Shown here piece by piece: positions 1-5,388 of a stretch of 15,279 nt of DNA. The translations under genes and the position numbers were made by a program. The stretch covers positions 1-15,279 of the forward strand of contig CAAGKL010000303.1 of NCBI GenBank assembly GCA_900770405.1, in the 5' to 3' direction. The DNA is from Clostridia bacterium (GTDB lineage Bacteria; Bacillota; Clostridia; UBA1381). The notes under the pieces are model-generated. The model searched no databases. It was not told where the DNA came from and worked only from the letters and a program-made list of their open reading frames with translations. Each line of letters starts with the position of its first letter. The first letter of the stretch is position 1.

Positions 1-768
1 GAAAGTAGCATAGAATGTATAAATGTCGATATCCGAGGGATAATCGCCCGCGGACGTGCGGTATTCATAATGCCAACGCGCCCGCTCGGGCTTGATGAAT
101 GGCACAGGGCGGGGTATGACCAGGGCATATTCCTGGTGCTCGAGAAGGACGTGCAAAGCAGAAAGAGCAACGCTTGGGCGACGATTTCCGCGTGGGCGTG
201 GGGCGCGTCGCGCGTGCTTGATTACCTTGAAACGGACGAATATCTCGACAGTAAAAAGGTGACGGCGGTCGGCCATTCGCGCGGCGGGAAAACCGCGCTT
301 TGGTGCGGCGCGACAGATACGCGCTTTGCGTGCGCGATATCGAACGATTCCGGCTGTGCCGGCGCCGCGATGCACAGGACGACAAAAGGGGAGCGCATCA
401 GCGATATTAATAAGCTTGCACCGACGTGGTTTTGTGAGAATTACCACAATTTCGACGACAGGGAGGAAATGCTCCCGACCGACCAGCATATGCTGATTGC
501 GGCGATGGCACCGCGGCTTGTGTATGTTGCGAGCTCGACAGAGGATTCATGGGCAGACCCCGAGGCAGAGCGGCTGTCCTGCCGGCTTGCGTCGGCAGCG
601 TGGGAGCTCTACGGCAGGGTCGGAGTGGTGTTGCCGGACGAGTCGGTCAGTGCGGACAGGGCGTATCACGAGGGCTCTGTCGGCTGCCATATGAAAACCG
701 GAGGGCACAGTATCACCTATACGGACTGGGCGTATTTTCTGGATTTCCTCGACAAAAATCATTGCTGA
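1..768 (+). CDS. CE15-like glucuronoyl esterase, 3' part (cut by left edge)
   Basis: The frame is open from base 1 to the TGA at 766-768, so the start lies outside the window; the ATG at 70 is internal. The 255 visible residues look like the C-terminal half or more of a bacterial alpha/beta hydrolase of carbohydrate esterase family 15. These enzymes cut the ester between glucuronic acid on xylan and lignin alcohols. The nucleophile motif GHSRGGK is at visible residues 91-97 with Ser93. The conserved stretch ISNDSGCAGAA follows, with Asp116 at the place of the catalytic acid of fungal members. STEDSWADPE (Glu181, Asp182, Trp184) gives the alternative acid and a substrate-contact Trp. The catalytic His is His236 in TGGHS. 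It ends in a DWAYFLDF helix, as in the family. The missing part would show any signal peptide. A related acetylxylan-esterase-like hydrolase cannot be excluded, but the motif set favours CE15. Confidence 0.85.
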   Translation, partial: ESSIECINVDIRGIIARGRAVFIMPTRPLGLDEWHRAGYDQGIFLVLEKDVQSRKSNAWATISAWAWGASRVLDYLETDEYLDSKKVTAVGHSRGGKTALWCGATDTRFACAISNDSGCAGAAMHRTTKGERISDINKLAPTWFCENYHNFDDREEMLPTDQHMLIAAMAPRLVYVASSTEDSWADPEAERLSCRLASAAWELYGRVGVVLPDESVSADRAYHEGSVGCHMKTGGHSITYTDWAYFLDFLDKNHC

Positions 769-770
769 TA

Positions 771-810
771 AAAACACCGTTCGGACGATGCAGTCCGGGC
801 GGTGTTTTTT
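771..810 (+). terminator. Rho-independent terminator after the CE15 esterase gene
   Basis: AAAACACCG (771-779) pairs with CGGTGTTTT (800-808). An inner CGGAC/GTCCG stem lies across a small mismatch, with a GATGCA-like loop and a final T run. It starts three bases after the stop codon. Confidence 0.9.
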
Positions 811-832
811 GCAATATTTTATTAAAAAAAAG

Positions 833-861
833 TTGCAAAATGTGCAGATATATGATAAAAT
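833..861 (+). promoter_or_regulatory. Putative sigma-A promoter of the PqqD-like gene
   Basis: TTGCAA at 833-838 and TAAAAT at 856-861 are separated by 17 bases. This places the transcript start near 868, about 30 bases before the ATG. The terminator just upstream implies that the gene needs its own promoter. The match is good but not perfect. Confidence 0.5.
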
Positions 862-896
862 TGACACATAAAACAGATAAAAAGGAGGTTGCGCAT

Positions 897-1163
897 ATGA
901 AAACAAAGCAGGGCTTTATGCTGAGAAATATTGCCGGGAAGGATATTGTTGTTGCAGTAGGAGAGGCGGCAATGGATTTTAACGGAATGATTACGCTTAA
1001 TGAAACAGGTGCATTTTTATGGAAACTTTTGGAAAAGGGTGCGCAGTATGATGAGCTTGTGAGTGCGCTTTTGTCGGAGTATGACGTTGATGAGCCGACC
1101 GCGAAGGACGGAATTGACAAATTTCTGGAAACAGCGCGCGGTGCGGCGTTGCTTGATGAATAA
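897..1163 (+). CDS. PqqD-like protein (RiPP recognition element fold)
   Basis: An 88-residue protein starting at ATG 897 behind a strong AAAGGAGG (880-888). The much longer frame running in from 549 overlaps the esterase gene and its terminator and is not the real gene. The sequence has the PqqD family pattern: an N-terminal three-strand part (GFMLRNIAGKDIVVAVGEAA), then DFNGMITLNETGAFLWKLLEKG, then helices with LVSALLSEYDVDEPTAKDGIDKFL. Known members bind the leader of a ribosomally made peptide and present it to a modifying enzyme. No radical SAM protein, protease or transporter is adjacent. In Clostridia such solitary genes are common and their partners are mostly unknown. The nearest peptide candidate is the 57-residue gene at 5044. 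Family assignment is firm; the biological role is not known. Confidence 0.85.
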   Translation: MKTKQGFMLRNIAGKDIVVAVGEAAMDFNGMITLNETGAFLWKLLEKGAQYDELVSALLSEYDVDEPTAKDGIDKFLETARGAALLDE

Positions 1164-1190
1164 ATTTTATAAATATTGCACATAAATAAC

Positions 1191-1214
1191 ATATCATTTT
1201 TGGTGATATTTTTT
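1191..1214 (+). terminator. Weak putative terminator after the PqqD-like gene
   Basis: ATATCA (1191-1196) pairs with TGATAT (1204-1209) over a seven-base loop, followed by a run of T to 1214. The stem is short and AT-rich, so termination may be incomplete. Confidence 0.45.
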
Positions 1215-1225
1215 CTGCGAAAAGA

Positions 1226-1254
1226 TTGAAAAATCAGTCATTTCGATGTATAAT
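1226..1254 (+). promoter_or_regulatory. Strong sigma-A promoter of the SRP RNA (and probably dnaX)
   Basis: TTGAAA at 1226-1231, a 17-base spacer and a perfect TATAAT at 1249-1254. Transcription should begin near 1261, where the SRP RNA fold begins. No other convincing promoter lies between here and dnaX. Confidence 0.8.
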
Positions 1255-1261
1255 CACTAAG

Positions 1262-1400
1262 AATAGTAGTATAGTTATGGCGATGATGACCGAGAACTGT
1301 GCGATTGCAAACCGTGAACCTTGTCAGACGGGGAACCGAGCAGCAATAAGCGGAGCTTGCGATGTGCGCGGATTTCCTCGGTCGGAGTCTGCTATATAAG
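1262..1400 (+). ncRNA. ffs: Signal recognition particle RNA, small bacterial type
   Basis: The domain IV hairpin is clear. GTCAGA at 1323-1328 faces AGCAGC at 1340-1345 across the symmetric internal loop, and a CGG/CCG stem closes a GGAA tetraloop (1329-1338). Outward from it are CTT/AAG, CCG (1312-1314) with CGG (1351-1353), seven pairs of 1304-1310 with 1357-1363, GCG/CGC, seven perfect pairs of 1288-1294 with 1377-1383, and a closing TATAG/CTATA (1270-1274 with 1392-1396). The single long hairpin of about 135 bases lacks an evident Alu domain, so it is the small 4.5S-like type. It binds Ffh and targets membrane and secreted proteins. A place just before dnaX is common in Clostridia. The ends are estimated from the promoter and the outermost helix. 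Confidence 0.9.
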
Positions 1401-1435
1401 ACGCTTGCTTGTCGGATTTGGGAGGATTTGCAAAA

Positions 1436-3262
1436 ATGGCGTATCAGGCAATTTACCGAAAATGGCGTCCGGCTGTTTTTGAGGACATTGTCGGTCAGAA
1501 TCATATAACGCAGACCCTCAGAAATCAGATTATGAGCGGACATATATCGCACGCATACCTTTTTTGCGGGACGCGCGGTACGGGCAAAACCACGGCGGCG
1601 AAGATTTTTTCCCGCGCGGTAAACTGCCTTAACCCGAAAAACGGCTCGCCCTGTAATGAATGTGAGATTTGCAGGGGGATTGCGGACGGCTCGATAATGG
1701 ACGTGTCGGAGATTGATGCGGCGTCGAATAACGGTGTTGAAAATATCAGGGAGCTACGCGAGGACGTGAATTACGTCGCCGCGAGGACGAAATACCGCGT
1801 TTATATCATAGACGAGGTGCATATGCTGTCGGACGGTGCGTTCAATGCGCTGTTGAAAACGCTTGAAGAGCCGCCGGAGCACGTGATTTTCATTCTTGCG
1901 ACTACCGAGGCACACAAAATTCCCGAAACTATTTTGTCACGGTGTCAGAGGTTTGATTTTAAGAGAATCAGACCGTCGGACATTGAGGCGAGAATGAGAG
2001 AGATTGCCTACGGTGACGGCTTGAAGCTGACGGACGAGGCGTTTGCGCTTCTGGCGAGGCTTGCCGACGGGTCGATGCGTGACGGCTTGAGTATTCTCGA
2101 AAGGTGCGTATCGGCGTGCGGCGACAGTATTGATGCGTCGGATATAACCGAGGTTTTGGGAATAGCCGGGGCGGATACGGATTTTGCGGCGGTCGGTGCG
2201 GTAATCGGCGGCGATGCGGCGAAAATACTTGATATTATCAACAGACTCGTGTCGGATGGGTGCGATTTAAACCTTTTTGTTGATGGTCTCATACGGCATC
2301 TTCGGAATCTGATGGTTATTAAGCTGGCGGATAAGAGTGAGGGGTTGATTGATTGCAGTGCCGAGGATTATAACCGGCTTGCGAATCAGGCGGCAAAGAC
2401 GAGCTTTGAAAAGCTGTCGAACGCCGTTAATATTCTGAATACCGCAAGAGCTGAGGCAAAGTGGGTAAAATCGCCGCGAATGATTTACGAGCTTGCGTTT
2501 ATAAAGCTTGCAAAGCCGGAGCTTGACGATTCTAAGGAAGCGCTGCTTGACAGAATTGCCGAGCTTGAGGAGAAAATTAAGGACGGCATAAAGGTGACGG
2601 TCGCAGAGCCCGCTGCGGAGAAAAAAGCAGAGCCTGCACCGGAAAAGAAGAAGGATAAGCCTTCGGCAAAGCTGTTTGCACCGATTGATGTAAAGAGCCT
2701 TACCAAAGACAGCCCGGTGGTTGTTGCTGCACGCAAGTGGGAGAGCATATCAGCGGCTGTTGCAAGAAAATATCCGCATATTGCGTCCGCTGTGATAAAC
2801 CGGAAGATTACGATTGACGGTGAGGGAATAATTTTGTTGTTCTCCGGCGAAGAGCGTATGATGAAGGGAATTGCGGCGAGATATATCGGTTTGATAAAAG
2901 ATATGTTCCAAAAGGAGACGGGGACGGACTTTGAAGTCAAAACCGCCTTTTCGGAGGATATTGAGGATAATATTATAGATTATTGGAAAATCAGCGGCGG
3001 CAGGGAGGCTGCACCGCAGCCGGCGGCGGAGGTTCGCGAGGTTGTCCGTGAGGAACAGCCGAAAAAGAACGACCCGATCGACAGACTGGTGGAGGGCTTT
3101 CCGGAGCTTGTTGAGGTTACAGATGACAGCGATTTTGTCGGATATAAGCCGGACGGTGATAATTTCGAGCAGTCGGAGCTTGAGGACGACGAGGACGATG
3201 ATGAGCCGGAAAATGTTGTTTCGGACGCCGAGCGCTTTGAGCAGTCGGAGAATTTTAATTAA
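1436..3262 (+). CDS. dnaX: DNA polymerase III subunits gamma and tau
   Basis: A 608-residue clamp-loader ATPase. ATG 1436 is chosen over the in-frame upstream codon at 1409 because GGAGG (1421-1425) lies at the right distance and the protein then starts MAYQAIYRKWRP, as the family does; 1409 also falls close to the SRP RNA end. The AAA+ module shows Walker A GTRGTGKT (45-52), the zinc cysteines C64, C73, C76 and C79, Walker B IIDEVH with D126/E127, and the SRC arginine finger at 168-170. Domain III runs to about residue 360. A Lys/Pro/Glu-rich linker (about 385-430) precedes a C-terminal domain and a very acidic tail in which FEQSE occurs twice. An A6 run in the linker may permit a short gamma form. 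It loads the sliding clamp and joins polymerase to helicase. ybaB follows after 17 bases. Confidence 0.97.
   Translation: MAYQAIYRKWRPAVFEDIVGQNHITQTLRNQIMSGHISHAYLFCGTRGTGKTTAAKIFSRAVNCLNPKNGSPCNECEICRGIADGSIMDVSEIDAASNNGVENIRELREDVNYVAARTKYRVYIIDEVHMLSDGAFNALLKTLEEPPEHVIFILATTEAHKIPETILSRCQRFDFKRIRPSDIEARMREIAYGDGLKLTDEAFALLARLADGSMRDGLSILERCVSACGDSIDASDITEVLGIAGADTDFAAVGAVIGGDAAKILDIINRLVSDGCDLNLFVDGLIRHLRNLMVIKLADKSEGLIDCSAEDYNRLANQAAKTSFEKLSNAVNILNTARAEAKWVKSPRMIYELAFIKLAKPELDDSKEALLDRIAELEEKIKDGIKVTVAEPAAEKKAEPAPEKKKDKPSAKLFAPIDVKSLTKDSPVVVAARKWESISAAVARKYPHIASAVINRKITIDGEGIILLFSGEERMMKGIAARYIGLIKDMFQKETGTDFEVKTAFSEDIEDNIIDYWKISGGREAAPQPAAEVREVVREEQPKKNDPIDRLVEGFPELVEVTDDSDFVGYKPDGDNFEQSELEDDEDDDEPENVVSDAERFEQSENFN
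2621..2658 (+). other. Possible slippery run in dnaX with a near -1 stop
   Basis: Six A at 2621-2626 are read as AAA AAA (codons 396-397). A shift to the -1 frame there would add ten codons and stop at TAA 2656-2658, giving a product of about 407 residues that keeps the ATPase and domain III but loses the tau part. GGAG lies immediately upstream and a small GCAG/CTGC hairpin immediately downstream. The in-frame heptamer is G AAA AAA, weaker than the classical A AAA AAG, so this is a candidate only. Confidence 0.3.
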
Positions 3263-3279
3263 GGAGATTAACACACAAG

Positions 3280-3633
3280 ATGGGTAAATATAAAGGGTTC
3301 AGCGGCGCGGGAATGAATACTAACAAAAATATTCCCAATGTAGTAAAACAGGCACAGAAAATGCAGGAGCAGATGGAGCAGATTCAGTCGGAGGTTGAGG
3401 AAAAGACTGTTGACGCGAGCTCCGGCGGCGGGGTTGTTTCGGTTACGGTGAACGGTAAAAAGGAAATCACCGAAATTAAAATCAAGCCCGAGGCGGTTGA
3501 CCCCGATGATGTGGAGACCCTTGAGGATTTGGTAATGGTTGCGGTCAATGACGCAATCAAAAAGGCTGATGATATGATGACCGAGGCGATGAGCTCCATC
3601 ACCGGCGGTCTGAATATACCGGGGCTGTTTTGA
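3280..3633 (+). CDS. ybaB: YbaB/EbfC family nucleoid-associated protein
   Basis: A 117-residue protein with the usual family architecture. A short Gly-rich N-terminal arm is followed by a long helix (VKQAQKMQEQMEQIQSEVEEK), a beta sheet (VDASSGGGVVSVTVNGKKEI, EIKIKPEAVDP), and a C-terminal helix pair with VNDAIKKADDMMTEAM. Members form dimers shaped like tweezers that bind DNA with little sequence preference. ATG 3280 is preferred because AAGGAG (3261-3266) is its only good ribosome binding site, although the spacing is somewhat long; the ATG at 3313 lacks one. It sits between dnaX and recR, the classical arrangement, and its TGA overlaps the recR start by one base, so the two are translationally coupled. 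A direct part in recombination or gene control is not settled for the family. Confidence 0.95.
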   Translation: MGKYKGFSGAGMNTNKNIPNVVKQAQKMQEQMEQIQSEVEEKTVDASSGGGVVSVTVNGKKEITEIKIKPEAVDPDDVETLEDLVMVAVNDAIKKADDMMTEAMSSITGGLNIPGLF

Positions 3634-4226
3634 TGCATACGCCGTCGATTGAGCTTTTAATCGAGCAGTTCGCGCAGCTGCCGGGAATCGGCAGAAAAAG
3701 CGCGGAGCGTATCGCGTTTTACATTCTCGGAAATATGTCCCGTGAGGAAGTAGATAAAATGTGCGCCGGAATTTCGGGCGCCAAGCAAAGCATTGATTTG
3801 TGCCCGGTATGTCAGAATCTGACGGACACAAAGCCCTGCCCGGTGTGTGCATCACCGCGGCGCGACAGAAGCATAATTTGTGTGGTGGAAAGCCCGAAGG
3901 ATGTTTCTGCGATTGAAAATACCAACGAGTATAACGGTCTTTACCACGTTCTGCACGGCGCGCTGTCGCCGATGGACGGGATAACGCCGGAGGATCTCAA
4001 AATCCGCGAGCTGCTGTTGCGGCTTACGGGCGATGTCAAAGAGGTCATTATGGCGACAAACCCGACCGTGAGCGGAACGGCAACGGCTGTTTATATACAA
4101 AAGCTCATTGAGCCGATGGGAATAAAGGTCACGCGCATTGCCCACGGAATCCCGGTTGGCGGAGATCTGGAATATGCGGACGAGGTTACTCTCATTAAGG
4201 CGCTCGAGGGCAGACGCGAAATGTAA
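3633..4226 (+). CDS. recR: Recombination mediator RecR
   Basis: A 197-residue protein of normal length. Start ATG 3633 overlaps the ybaB stop (TGATG), which suggests coupled translation; a TTG one codon upstream is in frame but less likely. Domains in order: helix-hairpin-helix LPGIGRKSAERI at 16-27, a four-cysteine zinc finger with C57, C60, C69 and C72, and a TOPRIM domain with Glu86 in VVESPKD and the GTATAVYI region, then the C-terminal Walker-like part (RIAHGIPVGGDLEYADEVTL). RecR forms ring-shaped oligomers and works with RecO and RecF to load RecA on gapped DNA coated with SSB. It closes the dnaX-ybaB-recR group. I see no clear terminator in the 37 bases before the next gene. Confidence 0.97.
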   Translation: MHTPSIELLIEQFAQLPGIGRKSAERIAFYILGNMSREEVDKMCAGISGAKQSIDLCPVCQNLTDTKPCPVCASPRRDRSIICVVESPKDVSAIENTNEYNGLYHVLHGALSPMDGITPEDLKIRELLLRLTGDVKEVIMATNPTVSGTATAVYIQKLIEPMGIKVTRIAHGIPVGGDLEYADEVTLIKALEGRREM

Positions 4227-4263
4227 ATAATTTTTGTAAATTTTTGAAAGGGTGGTATACATA

Positions 4264-5028
4264 ATGAAATTGAAGCTGTTTATTCTGACGGCGGTTCTGA
4301 GCGGTATTCTTGCTGTTTCGGCAAGCGCTGAAGTGACGAATACGGGTGCAACCGGAAGAGATGGTACGGCTGTGAATGCTGCGACGATTAATGCAAATCA
4401 GAAGGACGTTCTGACCGTCAATGCGGGTGATATTTTCACATTTACCGTAAATAACCCCGGTGATTACATCACAGTAATTACATATCTCGAGGGGGGGGAG
4501 CTCGGCAACGATACGATTTTGTATGTTAATCAGTATTCTGCTAAGGATAGTCAAGGTATTGGAGACTATACCAAGGGAGCAGCAACAACTATTACATATA
4601 AGGTTCGCAGCGGTCTTGCAAACGGAATTTATCGTCTTGAGGTAAACAGCGGCGGCGAAACATCGGATAAGCTTTGGTATAAGCTCGGTCGTTCGGATTT
4701 GGTTTATGGTTCGGATGGAGACGTTACAACAACTTATGCAAAGAGCGGCGAATTTAATGGAAAATTTTCTGCTGGTTATAAGGCTACATATAGCGGCACA
4801 AGCGGTAGTCAGTATTTAAAGGGTGCCGGGTTTGTTATCAGAAATAAAAAAGATGATAACTCTTTGTCGGAAGAGTCTTTGGTAAGTGAATTAAAGCTTG
4901 ATAATTTCAAGACTGCCGGTGACATTACTTACGGTATGACAATATACGGTGCTGAGAATATGAGTGCTTTCAATGGTATTGATGTTCAGCCGTATGTAGA
5001 GTATGACAATACACCTAATGCTCAGTAA
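4264..5028 (+). CDS. Secreted protein of unknown function with a G8 tract
   Basis: A 254-residue protein. ATG 4264 is chosen over the in-frame GTG at 4252 because GAAAGGGTGG (4246-4255) then acts as the ribosome binding site. A typical signal peptide (KLK, then a hydrophobic core, then SASA) predicts cleavage after Ala22. Two beta-rich parts follow. About residues 45-140 (VLTVNAGDIFTFTVNN, DTILYVNQYSAK, ITYKVRSGLANGIYRLEV) resemble the Ig-like modules of clostridial cell-surface proteins. About 160-250 is a second beta-rich module (KGAGFVIRNKKDD, ITYGMTIYG, DVQPYVEYDN). There is no SLH, LPXTG or cysteine, so the anchoring mode is unclear. The gene is AT-richer than its neighbours: 24 of 60 bases are G/C at 4741-4800 against 37 of 60 at 7081-7140. 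No promoter is evident. The 57-residue gene follows after 15 bases, so they form one unit. Function is not recognised. Confidence 0.85.
   Translation: MKLKLFILTAVLSGILAVSASAEVTNTGATGRDGTAVNAATINANQKDVLTVNAGDIFTFTVNNPGDYITVITYLEGGELGNDTILYVNQYSAKDSQGIGDYTKGAATTITYKVRSGLANGIYRLEVNSGGETSDKLWYKLGRSDLVYGSDGDVTTTYAKSGEFNGKFSAGYKATYSGTSGSQYLKGAGFVIRNKKDDNSLSEESLVSELKLDNFKTAGDITYGMTIYGAENMSAFNGIDVQPYVEYDNTPNAQ
4491..4498 (+). repeat. Run of eight G inside the secreted-protein gene
   Basis: The tract is read as part of GAG GGG GGG GAG (Glu-Gly-Gly-Glu), at residues 76-79. A change of one or two bases would put the last two thirds of the gene out of frame. Such tracts can act as phase-variation switches, but they are also common places of sequencing error. 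Confidence 0.7.
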
Positions 5029-5043
5029 GGAGGAAATATTAAA

Positions 5044-5217
5044 ATGAAAAAATACATAAAACCGGATATCAGTTTATTATACTTTGAGGCTGAGCGTATA
5101 ACGGCAGGCGAGAGTGATGATACTACCGCTGTTGCATCACAGAATTTGTTTACACCGGACGACAACGTCACTGTTACCGACAGCGTAAAGTTCGCGGATA
5201 TTAAAAACTTGAAGTAA
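5044..5217 (+). CDS. Small MKKY-type peptide, possible RiPP-like precursor
   Basis: A 57-residue peptide behind a very strong AAGGAGG (5027-5033) that overlaps the stop codon of the secreted-protein gene. It starts MKKYIKPDISLLYFEAERITAGES and then becomes acidic and rich in Thr, Ser, Asp and Val, ending SVKFADIKNLK. There is no signal peptide, membrane segment or cysteine. The N-terminal pattern (KKYxKPxI, then YFExExI, then a small-residue step) is like that of many short unnamed proteins of gut Clostridia and Bacteroides whose N-terminus is conserved and C-terminus variable. That layout resembles a leader and a core, and a PqqD-like leader-binding protein lies 3.9 kb upstream. This role is inference only; a small cytosolic partner of the secreted protein is equally possible. 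A strong terminator follows at once. Confidence 0.75.
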   Translation: MKKYIKPDISLLYFEAERITAGESDDTTAVASQNLFTPDDNVTVTDSVKFADIKNLK

Positions 5218-5220
5218 GTC

Positions 5221-5260
5221 AAAAAGGAGTGCAAGTGTACTCCTTTTTATTTTTTTTTTC
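5221..5260 (+). terminator. Strong rho-independent terminator after the MKKY-type peptide
   Basis: AAAAAGGAGT (5221-5230) pairs with ACTCCTTTTT (5239-5248). Two more inner pairs leave an AAGT loop, and a run of ten T follows (5250-5259). It separates the secreted-protein/peptide pair from rnf. Confidence 0.93.
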
Positions 5261-5305
5261 TGTGAAATAATTAACGACGTATTTTCGGCAATTTATGAAT
5301 TGTTC

Positions 5306-5335
5306 TTGAAATTCGCAGCCCGAATGTGATATAAT
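5306..5335 (+). promoter_or_regulatory. Promoter of the rnf operon
   Basis: TTGAAA at 5306-5311 and a perfect TATAAT at 5330-5335 with an 18-base spacer. The -10 box is preceded by TGA (5327-5329), an extended -10 that can offset the long spacer. The start would be near 5342, leaving a leader of about 47 bases without visible riboswitch structure. Confidence 0.75.
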
Positions 5336-5388
5336 TATAAAAATACCTATGCAAAAAAAATATATATATCGGAAAGGAAGAGAATTAA

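Noticed and set aside
549..896. Long 5' extension of the PqqD-like frame (204 codons in all)
   Set aside because: It overlaps the esterase gene in another frame and crosses a clear terminator; the strong ribosome binding site and family start are at 897.
1409..1435. Earlier in-frame start for dnaX
   Set aside because: It adds nine residues absent from the family, lies before the ribosome binding site at 1421-1425 and touches the SRP RNA region.
4227..4263. Promoter or terminator between recR and the secreted-protein gene
   Set aside because: The T-rich stretches have no stem before them, and TAAATAAT has no -35 box at the right distance.
5342..5388. Riboswitch or attenuator before rnfC
   Set aside because: The leader is about 47 bases, A/T-rich and without stable stems.
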